A stretch of 64,000 nucleotides of DNA from Plectonema cf. radiosum LEGE 06105 (GCF_015207665.1 NZ_JADEWL010000020.1:1-64000); one strand, 5' to 3'; shown: positions 44,544 through 53,173, counted from the first letter of the stretch. Made by a program: numbers and translations. Notes: generated from the sequence alone by a model not told the origin.

Positions 44544-45320
44544 CTAATTAGAAGTATCTTTAACCGCACGCTTATTTCTGATTCGATTTCTGTAATTAAT
44601 AGCACTTCTTTTTAGCGATATAAACGGATAGATATCTCCAGCAAAGTGAAAACCAATAGCCCCGATAAGTCCAAAAGGTGAGTAAAGCAATGCGATCGCA
44701 ATCAGATAAAAGATAATGTGCGTAGCTATTTGTAACTTTCCTTGATAAATATGATTTCCCAGGTTTATAAATAATCCTAAAGCGATCGCCAACAGATGGT
44801 TATTTATAAAAAGACCTAATTGATGTACCAATATTCCACGAAACATCAACTCTTCGGTTATGGGATTAAATATGCATACGCCTATGAGAAATAATATTTT
44901 TGGAAGTTTTTGTCGTGGTGTAAGCCTTAACATAACTCGATAAGTATCATCTTCTGTGGCTTCCAAAAGCTTCAAAATTTTTAATATTATAATTAATCCA
45001 AAAGTAAATAAGATATAGCAGATACTACCAACTATCAAAGAAATTATTGGAAATATTTCAAATTTTAACCCAACTGACGTGAAATTCCACCCGTTTTTGT
45101 ACGATACGATTAAAAATAAAATTAACGATATTTGAGTGATTAATATGGAAAAACCTAAACTAGGTTTTGGTCTTTCTATTTTTAAACCTTTTTCACTCTG
45201 TTGCTTTTTAATTAGTTGTCTCTGATTTATGCCGCCAAGTAAATGCATCGCACTTATAAAGAGTACAAAGCACACAGCAATAATACTTGATGGAGGTAAC
45301 TCAATTTTCACTATTCTCAA
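44544..45320 (-). CDS. CPBP-family intramembrane metalloprotease
   Basis: This encodes 258 residues from a TTG, or 255 from a GTG three codons later. Seven or so hydrophobic segments are visible. The family signature is present: EELMFRG near residue 155 (EExxxR), an Asn-His in NLGNHIYQ near 187, and HFAGD near 230. These are the residues of the membrane-embedded metal site. Such proteins process prenylated or small peptides, and several confer self-immunity to bacteriocins. No bacteriocin gene is recognised nearby. Confidence 0.75.
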   Translation of the reverse strand: MRIVKIELPPSSIIAVCFVLFISAMHLLGGINQRQLIKKQQSEKGLKIERPKPSLGFSILITQISLILFLIVSYKNGWNFTSVGLKFEIFPIISLIVGSICYILFTFGLIIILKILKLLEATEDDTYRVMLRLTPRQKLPKILFLIGVCIFNPITEELMFRGILVHQLGLFINNHLLAIALGLFINLGNHIYQGKLQIATHIIFYLIAIALLYSPFGLIGAIGFHFAGDIYPFISLKRSAINYRNRIRNKRAVKDTSN

Positions 45321-45415
45321 CCACCATTTGCTTTAACATATAATTATATTTACTGAGCTATTATATTCGACTATTAATAGTTACTAAAAAATCTTAATTG
45401 ATAATGTAGTTTAAG

Positions 45416-45883
45416 TTAACTTCCAATTTTTGTTGTACCTTTACCACAATCAAGTACGCCTAAATCAACTGTTGGTAATTCTGGTTTATTCCTTCCTATA
45501 AAATTGTCTTCGCATAAAATAGTTGGGATTTTGGGTTTGTCGTCAACTTGATTTATTGATTGGTTCGTAGAAAAAGGATTTAAGTATACTCCTCCGACAT
45601 AAACTTTTAAGTTGTGGGAACGAGGAATAGCATAATTAAATGCAGCTTGATGGTTAAGAACAATTGAGTAATCATAATTATCCGTTCTCAGTTTATCGCC
45701 AATATGCAGTTCTTCAATAGAAGTAGCAAAGCGACCTTCCTCATAAAAAAAGGCAATTTGTGCAACGTTAATTGTTCTGACGCTATCTTGAACTTGTTCT
45801 CCTTCTCTTGTCTGCTTACTCAAAAAGACAATAACTCCGATAACTATACTTGGTATAATTAGCCAAGAAAAATCACTACGCAT
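45416..45883 (-). CDS. Type IV pilin-like protein (G/H family type)
   Basis: This encodes 155 residues. A single hydrophobic N-terminal helix (WLIIPSIVIGVIVFL) lacks the usual prepilin cleavage site. A globular domain follows with QIAFFYEEGRFATSIEEL near 43, characteristic of the cyanobacterial pilin-like G/H family. Two Cys near the C-terminus may form a disulfide. It might be a minor pseudopilin, but the absence of other pilus genes leaves its role open. Confidence 0.65.
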   Translation of the reverse strand: MRSDFSWLIIPSIVIGVIVFLSKQTREGEQVQDSVRTINVAQIAFFYEEGRFATSIEELHIGDKLRTDNYDYSIVLNHQAAFNYAIPRSHNLKVYVGGVYLNPFSTNQSINQVDDKPKIPTILCEDNFIGRNKPELPTVDLGVLDCGKGTTKIGS

Positions 45884-45932
45884 ATTAAATGTAATATTTA
45901 TTACTTAATATTGTACGAATTAATTTTCTTAA

Positions 45933-46196
45933 GTGTCAAATAAGATGAAGATAAAAATGTTATCAAATAGCGATACGCAAAGCGTCAAGCCTCCGCCTTC
46001 TCGCCCATATTTAATCCCCGCTCTTGATGCGGTTAAAAGCAGTGGTCAATGTAATATGTTTGACTCCAATTGTGTTATTCGAGTAATGCAAAACTTAGGT
46101 TATGTCGAGCAAGCTAATTGGTTAGCAGCGCATTTAGATAATTATCTAGATATTTTAATGAACGATTACCTTACGCTTCTACTGTTGCGCGGTTAA
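45933..46196 (+). CDS. Small protein resembling DUF5049
   Basis: This encodes 87 residues from a GTG, or 83 from the ATG at 45945. The segment ALDAVKSSGQCNMFDSNCV matches the pattern of DUF5049 proteins (a Gly-x-x-Asn-Met-Phe-Asp core), found on phages and plasmids. The rest is helical. The molecular function of that family is unknown. Confidence 0.5.
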   Translation: MSNKMKIKMLSNSDTQSVKPPPSRPYLIPALDAVKSSGQCNMFDSNCVIRVMQNLGYVEQANWLAAHLDNYLDILMNDYLTLLLLRG

Positions 46197-46374
46197 CTAG
46201 AACCGAAATATTCCAAGAAACTGGCTACTGGTGAATAGTTTAATTTCAATAATAATCAACGCATTCAGGTTTGGGATATTAACTTGGGTAATTGATAGCT
46301 GAAACGTTTATAGACTCGGCTTCCTATTTCCTCACCACAACAAAAAATTTTCCCACCTATTTGATTGTAAATCT

Positions 46375-46686
46375 ATGAAAAACATCCAAGTAATTGATGC
46401 AGCAGAAAATTGTGTTTACGATATTTTCGCTGCAACGGAAAAAGAATTTGTATTAATTTTCCCAGATGGGCAGGATATTGCCTTTATCGATGAAGTTTGC
46501 GATCGCGAAGATAAGGAAAGCTTGGATCAAGCTTTTAAAAACATTTGGTCGCGTCCTATTCCTAAAGCTGAAGCCCAAGGAATTCATGGGTTGCTTTTCT
46601 ATCAGTTGGAAGCAAAGAAAGTCTACTATCCAACGCGAAAAGATGAGGAAGCAAGAAATCCGAATGGTTCGCGTTTGCGACGTTAA
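46375..46686 (+). CDS. Small hypothetical protein
   Basis: This encodes 103 residues, starting MKNIQVIDAAENCVYDIFAA. It contains FPDGQDIAFIDEV, with an acidic middle, and ends in a basic tail. The family appears to be cyanobacterial and conserved, but I assign no function. The gene stops directly before a remnant of DNA polymerase IV, so its 3' surroundings are rearranged. Confidence 0.5.
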   Translation: MKNIQVIDAAENCVYDIFAATEKEFVLIFPDGQDIAFIDEVCDREDKESLDQAFKNIWSRPIPKAEAQGIHGLLFYQLEAKKVYYPTRKDEEARNPNGSRLRR

Positions 46687-46700
46687 CTGGGGATTAAGCG

Positions 46701-46847
46701 CTATTAGAAACGATTCAGCTAGAAGATAAAAGTATTCGGCTGTTGGGGATTTCGCTATCTAATCTTGATAACGTTAAAGAATCCCAAGTAATGCAGCTGC
46801 CATTGTTTGAATTATCGGATTGGAATAATTATTGTATTCACGAATAA
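46701..46847 (+). pseudogene. C-terminal remnant of DNA polymerase IV (dinB)
   Basis: The frame reads LLETIQLEDKSIRLLGISLS, then NLDNV, and later LPLFEL before a stop. This is the tail of the little-finger domain of Y-family polymerases (RLLGVS.S.L...LPLF). The catalytic parts are absent, so only the last 48 codons remain. Confidence 0.6.
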
Positions 46848-46898
46848 CTTGACACCTATTCTGTAAAATAAGTTTTAATCGCCTTAATATGCGTACCT

Positions 46899-47453
46899 AT
46901 GTCAACTAAATCTGCTTCCACCCAAAAAATTTACCAACTCAAAATTACTCTTAAGCAGATCCGACCGCCGATTTGGAGAAGAGTTTTGGTTGACAGCGAT
47001 ATTAAACTATCTTTATTACATTCAATTGTTCAAATAGTAATGGGTTGGTACGACTGTCACCTTCACTCTTGGAATATTGGTGGTATCGATTACGGTGAAC
47101 CTCACGAAGAATATGAATCCGACCTGCTCAATGAGAAAACGGTAAAACTTAATAAGGTAGTTCCTGGGGAGAAATTTAAGTTTTATTACACCTACGATTT
47201 TGGGGATTCTTGGGAACACGAAATTTTAGTAGAAAAGGTGCTACCTCCAACTGTTGATACACGCTACCCCGTATGTATAGCAGGAAAGCGTGCTTGTCCT
47301 CCTGAAGATTGTGGCGGTGCTTGGTGTTATTCGGAGTTATTGTCTATACTTAATGACCCAGAACATCCTGAGTATGAGGAGAAAATGGAATGGTTAGAAG
47401 AAGATTTTGACCCCGATAAATTTGATTTAAAGCAAATTAACTCAAAGCTTTAG
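46899..47453 (+). CDS. pRiA4b ORF-3 family protein
   Basis: This encodes 184 residues. Diagnostic blocks are IRPPIWRRVLVDSD near residue 19, TYDFGDSWEHEI near 99, and the CPPEDCGG near 126 before a helical end. The family is common on plasmids and in cyanobacterial accessory DNA. It may bind nucleic acid or metal through the Cys pair, but no activity is established. Confidence 0.8.
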   Translation: MSTKSASTQKIYQLKITLKQIRPPIWRRVLVDSDIKLSLLHSIVQIVMGWYDCHLHSWNIGGIDYGEPHEEYESDLLNEKTVKLNKVVPGEKFKFYYTYDFGDSWEHEILVEKVLPPTVDTRYPVCIAGKRACPPEDCGGAWCYSELLSILNDPEHPEYEEKMEWLEEDFDPDKFDLKQINSKL

Positions 47454-47644
47454 TATACTTTGTGTTTTTAAAGGCGATCGCAAAAACATCTCCTCCCCAC
47501 CAAGAGTAGTTTTTCTTCCCCAAAACATATATTATCGATTGGTGCGATAATTTTATCTTAAGAATTTCAACTTAGCATTTTTTATGCACGAGTATAAAAG
47601 GGAAGTGTTTCTATTTATACAAATGCCAGAACGTAAAGAAAATC

Positions 47645-47788
47645 GTGAATCGGGAACTACATGATGAAATCACTGGAAACGATTACATGGAATATCATGA
47701 AATGCTAGCTTTAGCAAAAAAAAGGTTCGAGCCAGTTAATGTTCAGTCCAGCAAAGGCGATAAAGAACGTTGGAAACAAGAAGACTAG
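47645..47788 (+). CDS. Possible 47-residue protein
   Basis: A GTG-started frame VNRELHDEITGNDYMEYHEM... ends with a charged tail. The first bases also read as another frame (MPERKENRES) that stops, so a frameshifted gene is possible. It is the only coding-like stretch in the gap 47454-48020, where I see nothing else but scattered HIP1 sites. Confidence 0.3.
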   Translation: MNRELHDEITGNDYMEYHEMLALAKKRFEPVNVQSSKGDKERWKQED

Positions 47789-48020
47789 TCCGTAAGTTAT
47801 CGCGATCGCCTTGCTTTCAGGATTAGGTTTTCTGTTGGGAGGCACTTTAATCAACTAAATGGTAAAAGTGATCGCTCTCAAGTTTTACAGTTACCAAACT
47901 GAACGAACTATACAGCAAACTGTGATTGTCGGCACTTAGTTTCAAGGGAACACGCTAGGCGATCGCATTGGTACAAAGCTGAGAGCTAGAAAAATGAACC
48001 AGCGATTCAAGGAGTTGGGG

Positions 48021-48197
48021 TTATTTTTTTAGCATTCGCAGAATTTTTTGGAATACTGAATAGCATAATAAAATCATTATAATTAGAGGTATAAAACTAA
48101 TTATAAATAATATTAAATCTAAAAATTCAAGACCAAAGTTAGTAGAAATATAATTGATTATTCGTTTAATTAATTTACGGTATTTTGAATTTGACAC
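48021..48197 (-). CDS. Possible small membrane protein
   Basis: This encodes 58 residues from a GTG (VSNSKYRKLIKR). One strong hydrophobic helix (about residues 24-47) is bracketed by basic ends, the layout of a single-pass peptide or small toxin. There is no clear ribosome site, and the region is very AT-rich, which can mimic such peptides. Confidence 0.3.
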   Translation of the reverse strand: MSNSKYRKLIKRIINYISTNFGLEFLDLILFIISFIPLIIMILLCYSVFQKILRMLKK

Positions 48198-48298
48198 TAC
48201 CCAAATCCGAAGAAGAAAAGCACAAGGTAGTTAAAGTTAGCTTGGAGCAAAATTAAGGTTTCTTGTACATGAGTGCTGTGTGATATTGTAATGTGTGA

Positions 48299-48331
48299 AG
48301 CCTGGTTGTTAAGTCAACTGGGCTTTTTTTA
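48299..48331 (+). terminator. Rho-independent terminator
   Basis: AGCCTGGTTG pairs with CAACTGGGCT (two wobble pairs) around a 6-nt loop and is followed by seven Ts. No complete plus-strand gene ends just before it, so it may belong to a decayed gene or short transcript. Confidence 0.55.
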
Positions 48332-48357
48332 TTAAGTAAAGACCATTAATAAGACAG

Positions 48358-48426
48358 TTAACTATTAGAAACAACAATTTCTCCCGTCATTCCTGCTTCT
48401 GCGTGTCCTTTTATAGAACAGTGTAG
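48358..48426 (-). pseudogene. C-terminal remnant of a cupredoxin
   Basis: The frame LHCSIKGHAEAGMTGEIVV resembles the copper-binding loop and last strand of plastocyanin/azurin-type proteins (Y.C..PGH..AGM.G). The rest of the gene is gone. It abuts and overlaps the truncated NADAR gene, marking a recombination joint. Confidence 0.5.
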
Positions 48427-48728
48427 TTAGTTTTGATACAAAGTTTATCAGTAAGTTTGAGTTCGTGATACCAACCTTCATCCGCGAATTTAGCACATAA
48501 ACAAACGTACATTACTGCCAATTTAATTTCTTCCCAATCTGAACGTAAATTTACGTTTCTTCCAGCTTTTTTCGCTGCTCCTGGCGAACCTATATTAGCA
48601 ATATGCTTTCTTTCTTTAATATCAAGAGTCTTCGCCGCTTGAAATGCGTATTCTACTGTTGGGTAACTGAAATCGCTCATAAATATCGGTTTATGTGCAA
48701 AATTTGAAAACCAATTATCTTTACTCAT
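48411..48728 (-). CDS. NADAR-domain protein, C-terminally truncated
   Basis: This encodes 105 residues. The NADAR (YbiA-like) pattern is clear: NWFSNFAHKPI, then YPTVEYAFQAAKTLD, SPGAAKKAGR and LRSDWEEIK. Complete proteins are about 150 residues and continue with a L-x-E-x-T/N-x-W region, missing here. Its end is replaced by sequence from a cupredoxin remnant. Such proteins act on ADP-ribose-linked intermediates; this one is probably inactive or altered. Confidence 0.7.
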   Translation of the reverse strand: MSKDNWFSNFAHKPIFMSDFSYPTVEYAFQAAKTLDIKERKHIANIGSPGAAKKAGRNVNLRSDWEEIKLAVMYVCLCAKFADEGWYHELKLTDKLCIKTNYTVL

Positions 48729-48976
48729 AATTTAATCCTAAAATCGATCGCGCTAATAAGAATGTAATTCCAGCCCTTTTAATAATTTAAGAATATTTTT
48801 ATTAACTTAACCTGCCGTCTCGATAATTTTTTCCTAAAACTGCAAATTACCAAAATCCAGAAAGTTTAACTACCTAATACAATTTATCTTGTAAAGCTTC
48901 TAAATCTATGTATATATAATATGTGTAAAGAACAGCGACTTTAGCTGAGCTTTAATTTATATCAAATCAAACTCAA

Positions 48977-49021
48977 GCGACAAGACTTGTGAAATAAAAA
49001 TAAGTTCACAACTCTTGTCGC
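48977..49021 (+). promoter_or_regulatory. Large inverted repeat before transfer operon
   Basis: GCGACAAGA, one mismatch, TTGTGAA, an 11-nt loop, then the complement: a 17-bp interrupted stem. It lies 48 bp before the first ATG of the plus-strand operon. It could be an operator for a dimeric regulator, such as the MerR-like product of that first gene, or an RNA hairpin acting as an attenuator. The remainder of 48729-49069 shows no gene. Confidence 0.5.
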
Positions 49022-49069
49022 CAAGTTTTCAAGAGAGTTTATCTTGCCTAAAGTATTTTTTGAATTTCA

Positions 49070-49471
49070 ATGAAATGTGAAGAAAACATTATTTATACGC
49101 AAAAGTCTCTATCCCAAAGATATGGGATTTCAATTGCGGCATTACAGTACTGGTACCCATATGCGGGAATAGTTAAGCCGAAAAAGCGTGGCGGCTACTT
49201 TGCTTTAGATGCAGTAGAAATTGCCGACCTTTTTTATGTAGCGACAAAGATAAGACGGCTGACTCACGAAGAGTATTTAGAAAAAGTAATTCCTGCTGGT
49301 GGATTAGATAAGTTTATGCGTCAAACAAACGGACTTAGCTTGTACGATTTTTTGACTAAGCATATTCCTGAAGAAGAAAAACAAAATCCAATTGTAAAAG
49401 TTGTAATTAGGAGGATAGAAAGAAATGAAACACATCAACGCAGTAGCTCAAATTTTGCAAACCACCCCTGA
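49070..49471 (+). CDS. MerR-like helix-turn-helix protein, first gene of operon
   Basis: This encodes 133 residues. The N-terminal part (SLSQRYGISIAALQYWYPYAGIV near 13-35, then GGYFALDAVEIADL) follows the winged helix of MerR proteins. A C-terminal helical tail ends in a Ser/Asn region. The next gene begins 47 bp before its end. It may regulate the operon through the inverted repeat just upstream. Confidence 0.65.
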   Translation: MKCEENIIYTQKSLSQRYGISIAALQYWYPYAGIVKPKKRGGYFALDAVEIADLFYVATKIRRLTHEEYLEKVIPAGGLDKFMRQTNGLSLYDFLTKHIPEEEKQNPIVKVVIRRIERNETHQRSSSNFANHP

Positions 49472-50015
49472 AATAGTAGGTAAAGTATGTCAAATATTAG
49501 AGTTAAAAATAAACAAAGATAATACTCTCAAACCTGATGTGGAAGAGCATCTAATTCAATTAAAACAAGTTGCTGCGGCTGAAAATATGTCGTTAGAAGA
49601 AGCTGCCAATCATTTGTTACAAATGCGTGACGAGCGTTCGGGTAAAGAGCATGAATTTGATGAAGATGAGTATATTGAACAAAGATTTGGTGTAAAACCC
49701 TCAGAAGCATCAACTAATAGTTTTGTTAAATTACTGCATTCAGATGTTGCTAGAGGAAAACAGTTAGCAGCATTGCGTCATAAAGTAGTTATCGAATCTT
49801 CTACCTTAATGTTGGAGGATTTGTTATTTAACGGAACTCAAGAAACATCGACAGAATTAGAAGAAAATCAAAACAAGATTTATTCCCGAATTGATAATGA
49901 TTTTTTCGGCAAAGTCAATTGGGGGGAGGAGCCGCATCCATCGTTAGCGATACAACCCCAACAATTGAAATCTCGCCACAAGACAAAATCCTTGCCAGAG
50001 AAGTCATCACCTTGA
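49425..50015 (+). CDS. Hypothetical operon protein
   Basis: This encodes 196 residues with an AGGAGG site before the ATG. The first 65 residues resemble a MerR-like or HTH segment (AVAQILQTTPEIVGKVCQIL, then VEEHLIQLKQV). The remainder is acidic and helical. It overlaps the genes on both sides, showing tight coupling. It is probably a DNA-binding accessory factor of the transfer unit, but no family was recognised. Confidence 0.55.
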   Translation: MKHINAVAQILQTTPEIVGKVCQILELKINKDNTLKPDVEEHLIQLKQVAAAENMSLEEAANHLLQMRDERSGKEHEFDEDEYIEQRFGVKPSEASTNSFVKLLHSDVARGKQLAALRHKVVIESSTLMLEDLLFNGTQETSTELEENQNKIYSRIDNDFFGKVNWGEEPHPSLAIQPQQLKSRHKTKSLPEKSSP

Positions 50016-50266
50016 TGATGCCGATATGCACCGATTACATTGCTGAAGGCATACAACAATTCAGGATTGCAGCAATACAAGGTATAGGAATTGTATTTTT
50101 GGGTAATTTTTCCGGGATGGTAGCGGGATTCGTGTTATCTCCACAAGAAATAAATGTACCCAAAGTTATTGGTAGTTCTTTGTTTGGTGGCTTAGTTGGA
50201 ATTGCGATCGCATTTACTTTAATACTCAAGAAAACCAGGGAGTTTACCAGTTATGAGAGCGATTAA
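50015..50266 (+). CDS. Small two-pass membrane protein
   Basis: This encodes 83 residues from the ATG at 50015, which overlaps the previous stop as TGATG. Two hydrophobic helices, about residues 18-40 and 52-72, cross the membrane, with a Pro-containing loop between. The longer reading from TTG is unlikely. It is probably a component of the transfer membrane complex, since several similar small genes follow. Confidence 0.6.
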   Translation: MMPICTDYIAEGIQQFRIAAIQGIGIVFLGNFSGMVAGFVLSPQEINVPKVIGSSLFGGLVGIAIAFTLILKKTREFTSYESD

Positions 50267-50480
50267 AGATTTTTTAATTAATATCGGTGGTGGGATAGCG
50301 ACTGGATGCGGTATCAGCGGATTTATAGGTCAAATGATGGGAGTCGGTGCAGCGCTTGCGATTAATCCTTTGCTATTACTAATGGGTGCAGTTGTTGGTG
50401 GAGCTTGGGTTTGTATACTGCGTTCAACCTTCGCCTCTTATTCAAGGGAACCTTTGTACTTAATCGTTGATAACTCTTAA
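50253..50480 (+). CDS. Small glycine-rich membrane protein
   Basis: This encodes 75 residues, overlapping the upstream gene by 14 bp. The Gly/Ala-rich stretch IGGGIATGCGISGFIG and two hydrophobic helices (about 11-30 and 37-56) suggest a membrane protein of the pilin-like or channel type. TrbC/VirB2 pilins are of this size, but no signal cleavage site was seen. Confidence 0.5.
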   Translation: MRAIKDFLINIGGGIATGCGISGFIGQMMGVGAALAINPLLLLMGAVVGGAWVCILRSTFASYSREPLYLIVDNS

Positions 50481-50485
50481 GCGTT

Positions 50486-51310
50486 ATGCAACTACTTCCT
50501 AAAAGAGATAAATTTAATTCGATCAATACGAACGGCATACCTAAAAAGCGCAGTCGAAAAATCGACATAGTGTTGTGGGTTTGTTGTGCAACGGTTGGAT
50601 TGGGTTCAGTGTTGGCAGCCGCTGCAATTATCGTAGGTAGACGCGGTGAAGTACCATCCACTGTTTCTGCTGTTAACCATGCTAAAGAAATCGCAGATTC
50701 CCGACGGCGCGTTTACATCGAGAAGTTGACTCGTACCGACTTCAATCCCGACGAGTTACAAAACTCCAGTGTTAATGGGGAAGTAACGCTAACGGGTTGG
50801 CGGCAACTAGCTGCGGCGCAATGGTCTAGTGAGGTATTGCAAAATATAAACAACCAGCAAAGTGATGATAATTCTCCGTTTTTTAGACTTCATCACATGG
50901 CAGCATTGGCAATAATGAAGCAAGATACGATGGATGCTTTGATTGAAGTTGCTGCCGGAAATAATAGTTTTAACTATAGCTATACCAAAACTGATGGTAC
51001 TAAAGTTGAGCAAAAGTTAAGTACAGGTGGTGCTGCGGTATTGCTAATAGGGAAGTTGGAGGCTATCGATTATGCCGAGAATTTGCAGAATCGTCCGATG
51101 GTTGACCTGAATCAAATAGTGACGCAAATCCAGACGGTACAAGAACCATATGCATTATCTCAAGCCAATTATTTGCGGATACAGGGGTACAAAGACCCCG
51201 TGCGTCAATTATCCGAAGTACCAATAATACGTCAAAGGATAGCTGAATCATTGCGTAAGAGGAAGCTGAAGCTAGAAAAGTTGAAGAAATCCAAACAAGG
51301 AGTTGATTAA
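50486..51310 (+). CDS. Membrane-anchored protein of transfer operon
   Basis: This encodes 274 residues. A basic N-terminus precedes one transmembrane helix (residues 28-51). Then comes a helical extracytoplasmic or cytoplasmic domain and a Lys/Arg-rich end. The middle contains NSSVNGEVTLTGWRQLAAA. No known family. Its gene overlaps neither neighbour, and the next starts with GTG directly after its stop. Confidence 0.5.
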   Translation: MQLLPKRDKFNSINTNGIPKKRSRKIDIVLWVCCATVGLGSVLAAAAIIVGRRGEVPSTVSAVNHAKEIADSRRRVYIEKLTRTDFNPDELQNSSVNGEVTLTGWRQLAAAQWSSEVLQNINNQQSDDNSPFFRLHHMAALAIMKQDTMDALIEVAAGNNSFNYSYTKTDGTKVEQKLSTGGAAVLLIGKLEAIDYAENLQNRPMVDLNQIVTQIQTVQEPYALSQANYLRIQGYKDPVRQLSEVPIIRQRIAESLRKRKLKLEKLKKSKQGVD

Positions 51311-51793
51311 GTGTATGTCAAATTTATTGGTGCGGGTATATGTTTCGTACTTTCGCTATTTAACGTATTGGGTGCCATGCAGCGGGTTCCGATAAAGACG
51401 AGTGTTGGCGATTCATCCCGTCCTGCTGTGGCTCAGATGAAATCCCCAGGAGCTAACTTAAATTGGTTATCGGGTGGAGTATTTTTTGCAGCAAGCATCG
51501 GGTTAATTGGTTGGGCAATTTGGGAATATAACTCCAATATTGACCTTGGTATTGATTCAACTGACGCTCCGATTACACCCCTTATCCCATCTATACCCGA
51601 AATCGACAGTCAGAAATTAAACGGTGATGTTGCAATCGGCGGGATGGAACCAATTCAATCCCAGCAATATGAAGGTGTTAAGCCCGAATTTCAAAACTTA
51701 GTTCCATTTCGTCGTCCTACTGCCGACGGTAGCGTACCGATAACCCCCGAACAATTCAAGAATGCTTTAGAAGACGATGTTTGGTCTGATTAA
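51311..51793 (+). CDS. Two-pass membrane protein with acidic tail
   Basis: This encodes 160 residues from a GTG directly after the previous TAA. Two hydrophobic helices (about 4-20 and 53-70) precede a Pro/Asp-rich tail ending in DDVWSD. The GTG is the only start that fits the spacing. No family was recognised; operon position suggests a role in the transfer apparatus. Confidence 0.5.
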   Translation: MYVKFIGAGICFVLSLFNVLGAMQRVPIKTSVGDSSRPAVAQMKSPGANLNWLSGGVFFAASIGLIGWAIWEYNSNIDLGIDSTDAPITPLIPSIPEIDSQKLNGDVAIGGMEPIQSQQYEGVKPEFQNLVPFRRPTADGSVPITPEQFKNALEDDVWSD

Positions 51794-51804
51794 AGAGGTA
51801 AATT

Positions 51805-52302
51805 ATGGCAAACAATAGACGTAGAGATTTTGGTGTTGACTATTCTCAAGCCGGTCAATTAGCCACACAACAACAATTAGCGCAAATGTTGCAGTCGGCT
51901 CAACAACAGCAATATCCGACTCAACAACCAACTACTATTAACGTCGAGCCGACTTCAATACACCGCGAACAAGGTGTTACCGTACATCACGTAAATTCTC
52001 CGAATAAACCGACTGGTAATCGAGTACCGGAGATTTATGTCCCTGTAACAGATTATTGGAAGGCACATAGATTCCATCCCCATAACAATCTACGTTACTT
52101 TTGGTATATCTTTTACTGGCTCAAGGACGTGATTGCTTCCCCCGTAGGTATTGCCATCGTAATGCTGTGGTTGGGGATTGGTGGAATTAACTTTATGCTC
52201 AATGGTAATTATTCGGGTCCTGGTTACGTGCAAAATAAAGAAATTAAACTAACGCCAGATAGCTTACCTAATTTAACTCCTGTTGTTGATTTGGTGGATT
52301 AA
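51805..52302 (+). CDS. Gln-rich single-pass membrane protein
   Basis: This encodes 165 residues, with AGAGG before the ATG. The first 60 residues are rich in Gln, with a QQQ-type low-complexity run. A helix near 112-130 (VIASPVGIAIVMLWLGIGGI) crosses the membrane, followed by a short tail. The disordered part could bind the translocase or DNA. No known family. Confidence 0.5.
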   Translation: MANNRRRDFGVDYSQAGQLATQQQLAQMLQSAQQQQYPTQQPTTINVEPTSIHREQGVTVHHVNSPNKPTGNRVPEIYVPVTDYWKAHRFHPHNNLRYFWYIFYWLKDVIASPVGIAIVMLWLGIGGINFMLNGNYSGPGYVQNKEIKLTPDSLPNLTPVVDLVD

Positions 52303-52551
52303 GTGTTTGTTCGCATTACATTCTGGCTGGTACTACTCCTATTCTTTGCGGATTTAGCCGAGCCCGGATATCTAAAGTTTTGGCAGCCTAACTCAATTGA
52401 ACTATCTCTATCCGATGTTAGGTTGTCGAGACTAAAAAAAAATACACCAATAACATCCTCTCCTCAACCTTCTACTTGTCCCTCTCCTGACAATGATTTA
52501 GAAGCGGTTCTTCAAGCTAGATTTGGCTGCCACAATGCGACTTCTGATTGA
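52303..52551 (+). CDS. Short secreted or anchored protein
   Basis: This encodes 82 residues from GTG immediately after the previous TAA. An N-terminal hydrophobic helix (residues 3-18) is followed by a Ser/Pro/Cys tail. It overlaps the M23 peptidase start by 17 bp. It may be a lipoprotein-like partner, though no lipobox is present. No known family. Confidence 0.45.
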   Translation: MFVRITFWLVLLLFFADLAEPGYLKFWQPNSIELSLSDVRLSRLKKNTPITSSPQPSTCPSPDNDLEAVLQARFGCHNATSD

Positions 52552-53170
52552 TTTTAGTACTACCGAAACGAATAAAACAGATGCATCAATAGTAAAACCA
52601 ATTTCTCCTAATTGGAAATATGGTTTTTCTACTTTGATTTTATGCATGGTGATAGCGAAGCGCTGCTGCAAGCAGATCGCACTTCCCCAATTTTCTGGAT
52701 GGGTTGAGTCCCAACTCCCGATTCGATTAATCCAACGACTCGCAAAAACTACGAACAACGTGAGCGAATCAGAAAGTACAGCTTTTCCTACAATAAAAGG
52801 TTCACCTATAACCAGTGGTTTTGGCTGGAGAATTCATCCCCTTACTGGAGAACGTAAATTTCATTCCGGTATTGATTTTAGTGCTTCTAAAGGTACTCCA
52901 ATCTATGCTTCTGAAGCAGGCTTAGTTGAGTTTGCTGGCTCCAAAGGCGGTTATGGAAAAGCTGTTATCATCAATCACGGTGCGGGAAAGTCAACTCTTT
53001 ACGGTCATGCGAAGGCGCTTTCTGTAAGAAAAGGGGAACGAGTTTTAGCAGGACAAATGATTGGGGAGGTCGGAAGTACGGGATTTTCTACCGGACCGCA
53101 TTTACATTTTGAGGTGAGGCTAAATAATAAGCCAGTAAACCCGCGTCCCTATTTACAACGTGGTAGATAA
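52535..53170 (+). CDS. M23-family peptidase (LytM type)
   Basis: This encodes 211 residues from the ATG at 52535. An N-terminal signal-like region precedes the catalytic domain from about residue 85 (GWRIHPLTGERKFHSGID). Zinc ligands are His in KFHSGID, Asp next to it, and the second His of GPHLHFEV. Such enzymes cut peptidoglycan cross-links and are used in conjugation to open the wall. It lies just upstream of a second wall-active-type protein and the translocase gene. Confidence 0.85.
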   Translation: MRLLIDFSTTETNKTDASIVKPISPNWKYGFSTLILCMVIAKRCCKQIALPQFSGWVESQLPIRLIQRLAKTTNNVSESESTAFPTIKGSPITSGFGWRIHPLTGERKFHSGIDFSASKGTPIYASEAGLVEFAGSKGGYGKAVIINHGAGKSTLYGHAKALSVRKGERVLAGQMIGEVGSTGFSTGPHLHFEVRLNNKPVNPRPYLQRGR

Positions 53171-53173
53171 AAA

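Noticed and set aside
49919-50014. Extended TTG start for the two-pass membrane protein
   Set aside because: The ATG at 50015 overlaps the previous stop in the usual TGATG form; the extension is out-of-frame sequence of the upstream gene.
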